This document shows, one piece after another, positions 26,372 through 39,230 of a stretch of DNA of 64,000 bases (within the stretch, counting starts at the first letter, position 1; each line of letters opens with the position of its first letter). The notes under the pieces are model-generated. The model was given only the letters and a program-made list of their open reading frames with translations. It was not told the DNA's origin and did not search any database. Both the position numbers and the translations under genes were made by a program. The stretch comes from Sphagnum compactum. Its lineage: Eukaryota; Bryophyta; Sphagnopsida; Sphagnales. The stretch lies in the NCBI GenBank assembly GCA_965153455.1, contig OZ234497.1, forward strand, positions 13,378,302 to 13,442,301, read 5' to 3'.

Positions 26372-29300
26372 TGAACCATTATGTGGGCATTTTTAAAATC
26401 CAAACATGAATTGAATAATTCAAATATTTAGATATCCAATAAATAGTAGTGAAATCACCCCATAACCCACCATCTAATCCAAAGATAAATATTTTTTTAT
26501 ATAAGTTTCTTCATCATTTACTTTCCCATATTGAAGATCATGCAAAAATTCAAATTTTAATTCTCAAACATGACATTTTAAGGCTTTAGGTGTGCCAAGG
26601 GTTAAGCATTCTTGTAAATGCGACATGTTATTTTTTTGTATAATTTTGGAACCAAAATTTGTGTATTTTAGTAAATATGCTATTGCATCAAATAAACAAT
26701 CGCCAACATTATAGTGAAAATTGATTCATTTCAAACCTATTTTTTCCACCCAATATCTATCCACTTTGATTAATTCTTTATTGAAACTTGTAATTTAGGA
26801 TCGATCTCAAGAATTTAATATTTTTAAGGTTTCATCGTTTTAATAATTTAAAATTTTATTAGCTTATATATATATATATATAATCATATACAAAGACGTG
26901 AAAATATAACTAAAATGATTTTGGTTTATTTCACATTTTTATAATTTTGATGATAATTATAATATTCAAAAAATATTTTCTCGATTTGTTTCTTGATATC
27001 AATTATTTTTGCAATTTATTATATTGTATCTATATGATCATTAGATGAAAAATTCAAAATGGTTTTATACTCTAATTTTAATAATTACTTGTGTAAAATT
27101 GATATATTAATAATAATATATTCAAGAAAACGTGATATAAATCTTATGTATTAAAGTTATTTGTAAAGTTAAGCAATAACCCCGTGTTTGGTCACATAGG
27201 GGATGAGATTTCAAAAAACAAAAAATAAATTTAATACTTCTGCTTCAGGCCCAATAGGGCATGAATTTACATGTAATTCTATTATGTAAGAAGTGATTGG
27301 AAAAAAAATCCCAATAAACTTGTCAATTCAGACCTAGCTAGGAACCAGAACCTTGAATAGTTTTCAACTTTTATCAGTTTCCCAAAAGTAAATTTCCCAA
27401 ATCAAAGTTTCCAACAAAGTCACAATTTATTTATCCAATATGCAAATTGGTTTCACCAAAAAGGGTCATCAAAGCGATTATGTTCATTAAAGTACGTACA
27501 ATTCAAAAGATGGTCCTATCCACAAAAATATAAATATCTATTCAATAAGGTCTTTTAAATAAACTGCACAATTGTATTAAATCGCAAGTGTCATATGTGC
27601 ATACAACTATGCTATGTACAATACATAGATCTTAAACTTCAAATTGTGAAGCTTCTTTTGTAATTTTCTATTATTCATATTTGTTAAAAAATGAAAATCC
27701 AACAATTCCAACTATTGGACTTACGATGAATCTACCTTCTCAGTTCTTATCTTGAAATAACCTTAAAAAAAACCTTTGTTTTTGTTTGAAATATTTAGGG
27801 CTAATCAAATCATGACTAAACAAAGATTTCATCCAACATCCAGAAGGAATGCAATGAAAATCATCACCATTTTCTTGCTTTATTTTGTAGGAAATCTTAG
27901 GCTGATTTTCAACTGCAACAATGTTCTTATAGTTATAACAGTAATGACCATTAGTCCAGTTGTCACATATGGGAGTTGACAACGTGCACATTCTCAAAGT
28001 AACTAGCTCCAACTAGAATGACTAGCTTCCCAATAACGTCCAAAACTCTATCACAACAAAAAGATGGGAACAACCAAAGTAGAAACTTCATAAACAACTT
28101 TGCAAACCAAAATGAAAACAACAAAATTGAAATTAATAACAAGTTTGTGTTACATACCTCAAAATTCATTGCAAAATCCTACCCTTTAGTGTGTTTATTG
28201 TGCACTTCCACCAATCTTTCATTAGCTATAACATCAAGCGCATGAATAACAAAAATGGTTGAAAATTTTGTCAAAAGTTGTTGTTCACCAAACATAGAGT
28301 TGCCAACATTTTTAGCCAAAAAGGTTGCAGTTCTTCCAATGCTATACATTTCAACCAGCTATACATATTATGGGTAGAAATTTGGAGAAATATATAATGT
28401 TTGTGTGTCATTAGGCCCCAAACCATTAGCAACAATCAAAATGAAACTCTTTGAAGACCTTTCATATATCCTAATGACCACAAGCTCAATTGTTTTAAGT
28501 TCTTACACATCCTGACCTTGGATAAAACTCATAATGGAATGTTAGTAACAAAACGAATATCAAGTGGGAATGAATCAATATGTTTAACCATTGTGCTGGT
28601 TCCTACCCTCAAAACAAATGACCAATTTGCAAAATTATCCTTGGGTGGTACCACTAAGAATGTCACACCCCAAATTTTTCTGACCCATTTAACTTCAGGA
28701 CAACATAGGACTCACATATATAAAGCTTTTCATTCCAAATTATTTATCAAAAGGTTACTCAATTCATGTAGAATTCAAAAATCTAATTAAATTTACAAAA
28801 AAATGTGTTTTGATGTGGAAAATGAATGCATAAGGAAAAAAATTCAAGAGTGTTACATGAAGGATTTTTTTGATCATCACCCCTTTTAGAAACTTGACAA
28901 TTATTTTGCTTGAATTATTACTCCCTAATCTTTCAACGACCTAGTTCAAAAAGATGAGAATTACAATCCTTTATACCCAATTCTCCAGCACATAATAGTT
29001 GGTTGTCAATTGTAAAAACTTCACCACAATTAAAAGCCATATAACAAGTACATCATAAATTTATAGGCCTCATGGGTTTGTTCCAAATCCATCTGAAATA
29101 TGTTATTTCCTGGGTTTGTATCATTTACACATGAATGTCATGCATTATTTAAACATGAAAGTCATGTGCACGACTTTCATGTGTAAAGAATACGAATAGA
29201 TGCACAACATTTGTGTCTAAACAATATGAATAAGCATATGACATTCGTGTCTAAACAGTGCACACAACAGCAATGTTCAAATGGTATAAGTAGATGAATG

Positions 29301-32179
29301 ATGTTCATGTCTATTCCATACAAATTTATGAAAAAGTAAATTTTGCATGATTATTATTGCCAATTTGTGACCCATGAAGTTTGTGATGTAGCCCCCACTA
29401 TTGTCGTGATTATTTTCATAACTTTCTGATGCATGAATTTTACCAAATTGTCCAACTCAAGATATCATTCTAATGTTCCTTGCTATTTTTTTGGCAATGG
29501 TAGGAATTCAAACAAAGCCTCAATGTTTCATATTCCAACATGGGACAAATCTTCTTACAACAAATGCAAGTTGTGGCAAATTGCATAACCTTCTTTGGAT
29601 TAAAGTATGGTTGGGGTACCAAAAAGGATTGTTTCCTTTTGTATCTAGTGGACCCTTCATTTAAAACATGTTATAATTTAATGGCACATTCATATTGAAA
29701 GTTTGATTTTCTTTATGGATAGATACATTACTAAGGTATTATTCTATGCATAACATGTCAAATTTGAACAAGTTTTAGGATTCTTACCAAGTCCTATAAA
29801 AAAATCTAGGACTTTGTCTCCTAAGGACAAAAGGTTCAAGAACTCATAAATAATGTCTAAACAATTTTTTTGGCCCAAGATTCTTACCACAAACACCTTA
29901 GGTACTAATGTAAATAAAATGTATGAGTGAAAAAAACCAAGTTTCATATTGCAATGTAAAAAGTTTCAAAAAATGAAATTTCTGAGAATTTTGGGTCAAT
30001 GATGAAACGTGGCCCACATTGGATAAACTAGACTATTCTTATTTTCATAAGTGAAAAAATAAATATTTTAGATGCCTATATAAAACTTGAAACAAAATTA
30101 TTTTATTTAACATGAAAAAAACGAGAAATTTAAGATAGGTCATAGGAACAGTAAAGAAAAAGGTGAATTTGAGTCCTTAGGAGTGTGTCCTTAATGTTCT
30201 TGAGGGGTATCGCAATTGTGTTTTGACCTTTTTACCTTTTCTCTTACCATTTCATTTGCAATTTGGGCAACAACAATTTCTTAATTGTGAAAAAGAAGCA
30301 ATTTATGGTTCTTGGCATAATTGTAAACTTTGGAATATTAATCCTTTTTAAATAAAAATATTAGTGCCTATTTTCTCTTCAATTTTTTTATGACCTTCAT
30401 GCTTACAACTTGAAAATCCCACTTAAGAACACATCGGTGTTGTTTTGGTATGTTGTTTTTCACATACTAGACTTGTATATATATGTCCAAAGCCAACATG
30501 TAGTTAAATGGGTAGGGTCCTAGGTAAGACATGTTTTTCCAAGGTAGGGTATTTTCATTGTATGAATATTTTGAAATTTTTAATACCTTGATCCTAAGCA
30601 TAAATATATCAAAAAATAACCAGACATACTAGGGTGTATATAAGACAATAGGGTATTAAAATGTTGAGATTTCAAAAAAAAATCAAAAAATACATTTGCA
30701 TAATTTCTAATAAAAAATCTAATAAAAAATAGATGGCAACATCTTACACCTCAAGAGCCTTAAAAGATGAAGAAGGAAATTACAAATAACTTTATAGAAG
30801 AGAATAGACAATAAAAATACCAATTGGGGCCACCAAATAGCCTATCCATGACTTTAAGAAGAAGATTTACAATGTACAACCTAAGTTACACTTCAAGAGC
30901 GAAACATAAACAAAGAACAAAAACATTCCAAGTGGGGCCACTCTAAAAACTTGTCCAAAACTCAAAAGAAGATCTGCAACATGCTTTAAGAGAAGAAAAG
31001 AGAAAGTGGGCCCACATTAAGCACAAACAACTTTCATTTTTCAAGAGAGAAAAAAAGACAAAGTGGGTTCACATGGAGCCCATCCACTTCTACCTTAACA
31101 TTTGTAGACATATCTTGAGATCATTCTTTCTTTTTCGCCTCACTATAAGTCATGCACTTGACAATGTGCAAATTGCCATTTGACCCTATACACAACTATA
31201 TTCATGGAAGACTTGAATTTTTTTAAGTGACATCATAGTTCCATTTCTTCATTTAGGACTTGGATAGGACATTGTGCAAATCTATTTCAAGGGTGGGAGA
31301 AGATCCACCTCCACCCAACGACCTAATAGCATCTTCATGATCTAGATTAAAAGGATCAAAACTATTTTTAAAAAAACAAGGGGATGATGAAAGAGTACCA
31401 TGAAACAAAGAGGCAACATTGGGATCAGGAATTAGAAGAAGCCCATCAACAATAAGGTGGATGAAGGATGGAAAAATTTTATTCTTGTATTTCCATCATG
31501 TTCCCAATGATGTTCCTCCAAGTTCTCAATGTGTTCCCCAAGGGTGCCCTCAATAGTACCTCAATAATTATCCCATATCCTTTGCCCAAAGTTCTCCCCT
31601 TGTCACCATAGGTGACCCAAAGAAACTCCTATTTTGGGGAGCTACTTCCCAAGTTTCAGTTCTTTTTTAACGATGGGCAAATTAAAATGGCTCATTGCAA
31701 AAATAAAATAAAATTGAGGAGCCTCCCAAGTTTCAGTTCTTTTTAAAGTGATGCGCCAATCAAAATGGCACATTATAAAATTAAAAAAAAGAAAAAAAAA
31801 AAAGGTCATGAGGTAAGTACATTAGTTGAGTATGGGCCACCCAAACATCACATATGCCCATAGTTGTTAATGCTGCAATTTTTTCCCCTCAGTCTGCCAA
31901 TTGCCCTGTTTTTTTTCCATCTTGTCACGTTTTGCACCCATAACCTCCGATATTAGAAGTACCAAGGGAGGACATAACATGCCAAGTAGCATATGAGAAG
32001 GGTCTTGTAACATGTTACATAACCCTAGCACTCACAACATGCCCAAACGGTATATGACATGGACCCAAAACATGTCTATAAATGCCAAGGTGGAAATAAA
32101 TGGGGCAAAAGGCAGATTGAGGAAATAGAATTAGTACCGATTGCATTAACAACTATGGGGGCATATGAAAATTTTAGGG
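26372..32179. other. gene-poor AT-rich DNA
   Basis: No gene that I can support. It includes a short TA microsatellite near 26867-26882 and a 78-bp duplication around CTCCCAAGTTTCAGTTC (31647 and 31725). Open frames between 27740 and 28790 show no family I recognise and lie in a heavily A/T-mutated background. Confidence 0.35.
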
Positions 32180-32469
32180 ATGGCCTGCATTTTGGGAATG
32201 TAAATTTTAGGGATGGGCTTTACTTGTTGTAGAGTATGAGGCAAAGTGTTCATTAACCTAAATAAACTTAGATAATGAGGCTTGGGAATGAATGGGAGGG
32301 TTCTTATGCCTAGTCCGTAACAGTGGCAGAGTTCTTACACCCAAGTGTAAGACAAGTATTGAGTAATGAGGCTGTTTTGAGAATGAAGGAATGGTGTGAG
32401 GCTGGGAGCTGAGTGCATGACCTGAATTCACAGAATTGCCCCCATTTGGAGTTTCTTATCTAACCTAAC

Positions 32470-32585
32470 GATCAAGTAGGTTGCGAGTTTGTTTGAGGAG
32501 AGGAAAAACTTTACACGCAAGGTGGAGGGCGATCTAGTAGGTTGCGATTTTGGTTGAGGAGAGGAAAAACTTTACACGCAAGGTG
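32470..32585. repeat. 61-bp tandem duplication
   Basis: GATC.AGTAGGTTGCGA...GAGGAGAGGAAAAACTTT occurs at 32470 and again at 32531, nearly identical, ending with ACACGCAAGGTG. Confidence 0.85.
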
Positions 32586-32631
32586 CCCTCCACATTCGCT
32601 AAAAACACTTGTATGAGTTCTTTAGGGAGTT

Positions 32632-32965
32632 GGTGTCATATCGTCCTGTTTTGGAGGGACGATATTTCAAACAAGGAAATTCCTCCGAGTTGCTTCACTC
32701 GGTGATGAGATAGCCATGACACCAGCCCGACAACAATGAAAGGATTTCTTTCTCCTTTTGGTGTGGGTATTAGGAGGGGAGTGAGTGCCGGGAGTAGGTG
32801 TCATATCGTCCTGTTTTGGAGGGATGATCTTTTAAACAAGGAAACTCCTCTGAGTTGCTTCACTCGGTGATGAGATAGCCATGACACCAGCCCAACCCGA
32901 CAACAATGAAAGGGTTGCTTTTCCTTTTTGGTATGGGTGGGTATAGGAGGGGAGTGGGGATGAAT
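32632..32965. repeat. 165-bp tandem duplication
   Basis: Two copies start with GGTGTCATATCGTCCTG at 32632 and 32797 and include GTTGCTTCACTCGGTGATGA. Both end with AGGAGGGGAGTG. They are very similar, so the duplication is fairly recent. Confidence 0.9.
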
Positions 32966-34811
32966 GAATGTGCAAGGCATGCCCCCCACGGTGGGGGGGG
33001 GGGTCATGACTTGTGATAAGGTGGTAGCCAAGTCTGGCCCCACATTTCAGGATTGTTTCCCACTTTGTGGTCCTAAGTCCATACCCATCATGAAGCATGA
33101 GGCGAATGTTTCATGAACGACATGACCAGCCTAAATATAATAGGTATATCACCAAGGTGATAAGAGTGCCAAGCAAAAGTGGTATCTGCAAAGTAAGGAA
33201 ATTTGATTAAATCTGGGTACGAAATGCCTAAAACTCAGCATTTAATGCACAAGGTTCCAGAGTAATATTAATAGTTGTACAGCTAAGAGGAGTGACAATA
33301 TATGTAGCAGCAGTGGAGGCGCTCATCAGAATTGGGTCCCAGTTATGCGTTCGATGCCCTATTATGTCGTCACTGGTCGTTCATGCTCCCTAATCACATG
33401 ACTTTACAGATAACTTTAATACATAAAGCTTTCCAGTGATCTCCCCTCTGTAATTATGGGTATTTCTTGGGTTGTTATCAACCAGCACCCACACTGGTAC
33501 CTACAGCTTTGGAGTGAGGCCTACTAGAAGTAGTATGGGGTACTTAATTGTTCATGCTTCTATTAATTAGTGAGGGGGAGCACTCACAGTTTTTTTTTTT
33601 CCTCAGAAGGAGCCATTTGATTGGCTCACCACCAATATTTTCGGAACATGGGGGCACTCCCCCCAACATAGGATCCTAAATATTCTTCCCTCCCCAAAAT
33701 GGAGGTATGCTTTGTCAAGGCTTTAGCTACTTATTAAAATGGTTTGTAAATTCAAGAGAGTCTTACCTATGTTAAAAAAGCCATGTTCACCCACTTCCTA
33801 GCACCCATTCCTTTAGTGATGATGCAAATGGTGGTACCTAATATAAGATCATCTCTACTCGCATCAATAAAAATGGCTTGCACATTGCATTTTTGAATGA
33901 AGTTTTGTTGTCAAATAACATGAAACTCAATTTTGAGCCTATAAACATACCTACGATAGGGTGCCTTTTATGAGAGCTAGTAATAGGAAATCATGGTTTT
34001 TGATTGGGAAAAAATAAAAGAAAATTATTACAAACACCAACACCAAGGAAGGAGATCAAATCATGCCCTTAGCCGTAGAAGTTTTTGATTGTTTATGCAA
34101 GTGAGTTAGTATTTCTTTACATCCTTGTGCCAACAACATATGGGGAGTGAAAATCTTGGGAGGCCTACTCCCACCACCCATCTCAACTCTCACCACTTGT
34201 TGACCCTCACCCATCCTCACATCCATCTACTAGTAGATGTAAATAGATGAATATTTATATGTAGGGTAAAGGCCTAGGGTGGGGCCAAATTCTCAAAATA
34301 AGGGGCCTAGGATGAGGCAATAGCCAAGTCTGGGCCTCGCACTTTGGGAATGTCCGCGGCCATGGGCCTTACCTATCATAAAGCATGAGTCAAGATTTAT
34401 CATGAACCAAACCTACCTAGATCGCGAGGCATATGAATGGGAGGGTTTTTTATAGTGGGAGGGTTCTTACACCTAGAAGTAGGCATAATTTCCCTCCAAG
34501 CTTTTGAGGATTATGAGTTTAAGCCCCGTCACAAAATGTATTAGATTTGTTTGTGTTTAAGTATGACAAGTGTTGATCATGGAGGACATGAACTGGGCAA
34601 TGCACAAAAACTTGTTTAGGGCACCATAACTAGGCTTTGGACCGAACTTGTTAGGGTGTATTTAATGCAGGCCTCCTAAGATATGGCAGACGCCGATTTT
34701 ATCACTTCTAGCTTAAATTCGGCGTCCAAAAATCTTCAAAATCGGCAATAAATAAAAAGTGGCAAATTGCCTTGAATTTAATCAATTTTAATGACGTAAG
34801 TTGTAAAAGTG

Positions 34812-36962
34812 TCAGTTGCTCGTTCTATTGGGCCCAGTGCCATCATCAAACCCAGTCGGAACAGGAATTCCCATCACAACACGGCGCTGCTTGGCCTGAA
34901 AGATGCCCTCCAGCGTCAGGTTCATCATTGACTGTCGAAAGTCATCTTTTTCCCATTTCAAAATGCTAAAATCTGACTCAACGCTTGTTATGCTGGCGAA
35001 AGCATTTGCCAATCCACCGCAAAACATTCGCAAATGCTCAAAGCGTCCCTTCAAATCATCCCATCCCGTATTGAAAAACATTGTATGATCCTGCTTATCA
35101 ATGAGGAGCTTGGAGCCGGGTTCCCTCTTGTAAGCATTGAAGAGTTCCTGCTGATGTCGTTCAATGAGATCGATCTTCTCATCAGGCCAAAACTTTGCCA
35201 ATTGACTTCGATATGGATCGAGAACTGAATCGATAAAATCGCACGGTGCCATCTCAACAAGCTGGAATGGCATCACAGGAAGAGCGAGATCGAGCGCAAC
35301 TTCGTTATTCGAGTCGCATTCAGCCTGAATAGCCGATATACCTTGCACTAGTTTCAATCCGAAATGCGCAATCTCCTTCAAGATCGACGTTTGATTAGTC
35401 GCATCCAAAACCAGAAACATATCGCGGGCCCACGATCCTTGGCTGTGGAGATGGCGCGAAACATTCTCGATTTTTACCCGCCAGTGATCCACAACAATGA
35501 ATTCTGAAACCTGCATGGCCTCGAATGCATCATTAGTACCCACCAGTTCCATATTCATTGTGCTCACCAAGTGGCCGACTAGATTCTCGATCTCTGATGT
35601 TTGCTGCGAGAGAATGATATTAGGAGATTGCAAGATTACCAAGGTGACATTGACGAGTTCAAGTAATGGCTGAACCCCGGTCGTCATCAGCCACCATGAG
35701 TCATCCGGTGCAGAAGCGGGTTTCTTCTCATCAATCCAAATCAACAATTGACGGCGATGTTCAAGCATCCAGGATAACATGCGCTCGAGATGAACCCATC
35801 GATTAGTATCTTTAGGGCACGTACTGCCCATTTCCAACTGCAAGTTTTGTTGGCGGCGCAGATGAACACTGAAATCGTGGGCGGTCTTATAGAACAATCC
35901 GTCATCCAAAGAATGACTGACGTCCTTCACGACGAGATCGATCTGATGAGGCGCACACCAGATGCGCATGAGCTTGGTCTCACACTCGTGATCAATTCGT
36001 GTTACTACACCAGCGTGTCGCCCAGTCATCGTGTTCTCACCATCAGTGCTGAAAGCAATAATTTTAGATCGCCAGCGTGCATACAACGCATCCAGAATGC
36101 GACAGATCATGGCAGCAATGTTCTCTGCTGTATGACGATCGTAGAAGGGCACTGCGATCAGGTGCAGATTCTCCAGGGAGCCATTGGGACAAACGTGGAT
36201 TCGGATGTCAAGGTACGACACAGATCGATGCGTGGAACTATCAGCAGCAAGTGCGAACGACCATACACGAGGAGAGCTCAGGATGTCTGAAATGCGTTGA
36301 AGATTGATGGCAACACCCACACGGACATACTGGCTGACAATGTGATCGTTGAGGCCCACCAGCTTTGCATTCCCAAACGCCTCTTTGTGCTGATCAATAA
36401 CAGCAGATGTTTGACGAAACGACAAACCAATAGAAGTGTGATCAAGAGCGAGTTCGAACCGTTTCACGTTTTTTACGGTGATGCAATACGAGGTCGTGGT
36501 GTCAGGCACTTTCTTGAAAAGCGCCATGGATTTCTCCAGGGACAACACGTCCAAGTCGTCGTCAGGACGAAAAAACAGCTGTGCAACAATGTCTTCCACA
36601 ATTTTCGAATCCACAATGAATTCGAGGATATCGCCACTCGTGCAGATGAAACGTTCGATCGAAACAGATTTCATTGTTTAAAAAAACTCCATTTTTTCTT
36701 CCTTGCTAGCTTTTTTGTATTTCTCCCATTCAACAGGGTGTTGATTGCTATTGTGTTTTTCATAGTTTTCCTTGCGGAAAGGGGTCGAGTAGTACTTGGT
36801 GTTCTCCGTCCGCTGGCGTTTGGCCCCTGGTTGTTCTGCGCGCTTGAAGCACTCACAGAAGCGGCACATCACTGAAGTGACCAAGGACTTCGTGTCACGA
36901 CCGGTGATTAGCAAGCCAAACTCAAGAGCATGAGGGAGTTGGAATGGTGTTTTGCGCGACAT
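34812..36962 (-). pseudogene. hAT transposase of element A, one in-frame stop
   Basis: hAT transposases cut and rejoin element ends with an RNase-H-like D-D-E fold. The frame opens at 36962 and gives a 94-residue N-terminal part with a BED-type finger (C33-x2-C36, H70-x4-H75). A TAA at 36678-36680 ends it. The same frame reopens two codons later with an ATG at 36674 and runs 620 residues to 34812. In the second part, ALAADSST (about residue 145) and STDGENTMTGR (about 211) supply acidic residues, WCAPHQIDL is the C-x2-H motif, and SVESDFSILKWEKD near the C terminus is the hAT dimerisation block with the last Glu. Only the stop separates finger from catalytic part. The two pieces might still act separately, since the second has its own ATG. 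Confidence 0.9.
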
Positions 36963-37003
36963 GGTATGTCAGGTACGATGAGAACACCTCCAATGACAGG
37001 TCT

Positions 37004-37221
37004 ATGTAACGTTTCCAGACAAAACATTCACTTCTTATTTTCGGCGTCCAGGAAACCTTATATTATCTAAATGTGGCGTCTAAAAATAGAATGCCACATT
37101 TTAGGAGTCCTGATGTAACGTTTCCAGACAAAACATTCACTTCTTATTTTCGGCGTCCAGGAAACCTTATATTATCTAAATGTGGCGTCTAAAAATAGAA
37201 TGCCACATTTTAGGAGGCCTG
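37004..37221. repeat. exact tandem duplication of the 109-bp right end of hAT A
   Basis: 37004-37112 and 37113-37221 are the same 109-bp sequence; I see one difference, in the last bases (AGTCCTG versus AGGCCTG). The inner copy therefore ends in a near-intact terminus abutting the outer copy. Confidence 0.95.
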
Positions 37222-38479
37222 ATTTAATGTCCTCCAGCTTAGCCTTGGTTCCTACCTCTGTTTTTTTTTCTTCTTGTCACCTTGTTTTCTTGTAATAAAA
37301 TTGGGCAAGCTTACATCATTATACATATTAATATCTCCTCAAAAAGAGTAGGCACCTTTTACACCTAAATTGTTGTAGGGGCAAGGTGTTTATTCACCTT
37401 TATCAACTCATGATTTATATATTTTGAAGCTAGTGTTGTGCATGTATTGTTTTACACAAATATACCCAATGGATATTTATAAGTTTTACAATGTAACATA
37501 ATCTATTTTTTCAATTTGATATACCCTAAATTTATTCATACCTTTTTTCTCACAATTGTTAGACAAATATATTCATAGACTAATGAGCCTGTTTTTGGAT
37601 ATTTGTGCTTACTTCTGAATTTATTCACATGTTGCATTAATATATTAGAAACATTATGCTGTAAATGCAATAGACATTCATGAAAATTTGAAATTAAACA
37701 TGATTTTAATTTTGTTCACTAAGCATTGGTTACAATTCTTATGGCACTTTAATTTGTTAATGTACCCATACCTTAAACCTATTCATATACATTTTGCACA
37801 ACTCTCACTTGTGCATATATAGGCCTTATATTTTAAAGATTAGTTATGTAGGTTTATGGTAAATATGGTTATACACCTACATAATTAGTCTATTACTTAG
37901 ATATACCCTATGACCTACCTTGCTTGAAACCAAAAAAGGACCCTAAAACCTAATTATTCCATTGTGCATACTAAACCTCTCATTTAGTTAGTGTTTCTCC
38001 TTTCTACATCATAAATCCCAATGACCTCCATTTGGAAAAAAAAGTACAATGAATTGGGTCCAAAATGTACACATTTGTCTTCTTATTGCCTTGAATATAT
38101 ATATATATATATATACACCCGGATTTTAATCTAATATTATTTATATGATAGGTTGGGTTGCTGGGACCCTATCATATTCTTAGAAGTATAAAAAAATGTG
38201 TATCCAAACCTTACTCTAATTTTTTTAAATGATGAGAAATAAAAAATATTTAAAATTTTATATAACCTATTCCTTGGGTATTTAAAAATATATATGCCCT
38301 TGCAACATTGGTTCATGCATGTGGTAATGTTTTATTCATACTTTACAACAAATAAAACCACAATAAAGTTATTCATTCACAAAGACAACAAAACGCAAAA
38401 GCAGAATTGTGGGTTTCATTGAAATTGAAGATGACAATCGTTTTTTCCCAAGATATTTGAATTTTCTTTTGTCTTTTAT

Positions 38480-38960
38480 GTTTTACCTATGTCTACCTAG
38501 GGGCCCACTTACATTATGGGATACTTAAGGGGGGTTTAAAGGATGACATAAAGCCTACCTATAGAGTTAGTTAAGGATTTTTGAGGTTAGAAGGACACTT
38601 AATGATTATTTAGGGGACTATCCAAGGTTGATTCATAGTGCAAGAAAGGGTTACATAGGGGATTACTAGGGACTACCTTAGGGTTTACCTAAGGATGACT
38701 CATAGATTCTTATGTAGACCGTATGTAGCTTTCTAAATAACTCTTAAGTATCCATAATTTAGGTAAATGCTTAGGTAGTCTTTATCTAGCACTTTAAGTA
38801 GTCCCTATGTAACTTTTATATAGGCTTTTGATAGTCTTTATTTTAAATAATCTTTAAGTAGGCTTTAAATAGTTTCTAAATGTGCCTTAGATAGCCCCTA
38901 ATGTAGGTAATCCTTTAAGTAGGTTCATAGATGGTCCATAAATAATCCTTAGGTAGGTCC
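38480..38960. repeat. imperfect inverted array of short TAGG/CCTA words
   Basis: The left half is full of TTAGGGG, CCTAAGG and GACTACC words; the right half carries their complements (CCTTAGGTAGG, GGTAGTC), giving a loose large palindrome. Degenerate repeat rather than a gene. Confidence 0.45.
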
Positions 38961-39059
38961 TAACTTAGTTAGATTAGTGGTGGTAACTTTCATAAATTGT
39001 AGTGTGGTTAGAATAGAAACTATGATGACCACTTTGGGTGTTCATCTTTAGGTTGAAAG

Positions 39060-39230
39060 AATGATTCTCACTTTGGTGAACTTTATGGATAATTCAAGAG
39101 GAGACGTGTTAGTACAATGAAGCGCAAAGAAGAAGGATTCACACTTTGGTGGACTTGATGGATAACGCAAGAGGAGAATGAGTGAGTACAATGAGGCTCA
39201 AAGTGAGCATTACTTTATGGATAACTTTAA
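39060..39230. repeat. about 75-bp tandem repeat
   Basis: CACTTTGGTG.ACTT.ATGGATAA followed by CAAGAGGAGA and AGTACAATGA occurs twice, with a partial third copy. Confidence 0.6.

Larger units (their letters stand above)
32180..34480. repeat. three diverged copies of a dispersed repeat
   Basis: Phrases such as TAGCCAAGTCTGG, CAT.AAGCATGAG and GAATGGGAGGGTTCTTA recur at about 32190-32350, 33025-33130 and 34305-34470. The family surrounds the hAT insertion at 34668. Nature unknown; no coding or terminal repeat seen. Confidence 0.45.
34668..37221 (-). mobile_element. hAT transposon A, complete with target duplication
   Basis: The 2554-bp element starts CAGGCCTCCTAAGATATGGC and ends with the complement of CAGGCCTCCTAAAATGTGGC. 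ATTTAATG flanks both sides (34660-34667, 37222-37229), a perfect 8-bp duplication. Subterminal GGCGTC / GACGCC words occur at both ends. One intronless transposase frame fills it, interrupted by one stop. The right 109 bp is present twice in tandem. Base composition is visibly more GC-rich than the flanks. It is a sibling of element B (45737-48232). Confidence 0.95.

Noticed and set aside
27740-28790. Cluster of open frames on both strands
   Set aside because: No motif I recognise, no splice support, and strong A/T decay; could be an old transposon but I cannot support it.
35790-36875. Plus-strand open frames of 166 and 192 residues
   Set aside because: They are antisense shadows of the hAT A transposase, which has family motifs in the other strand.
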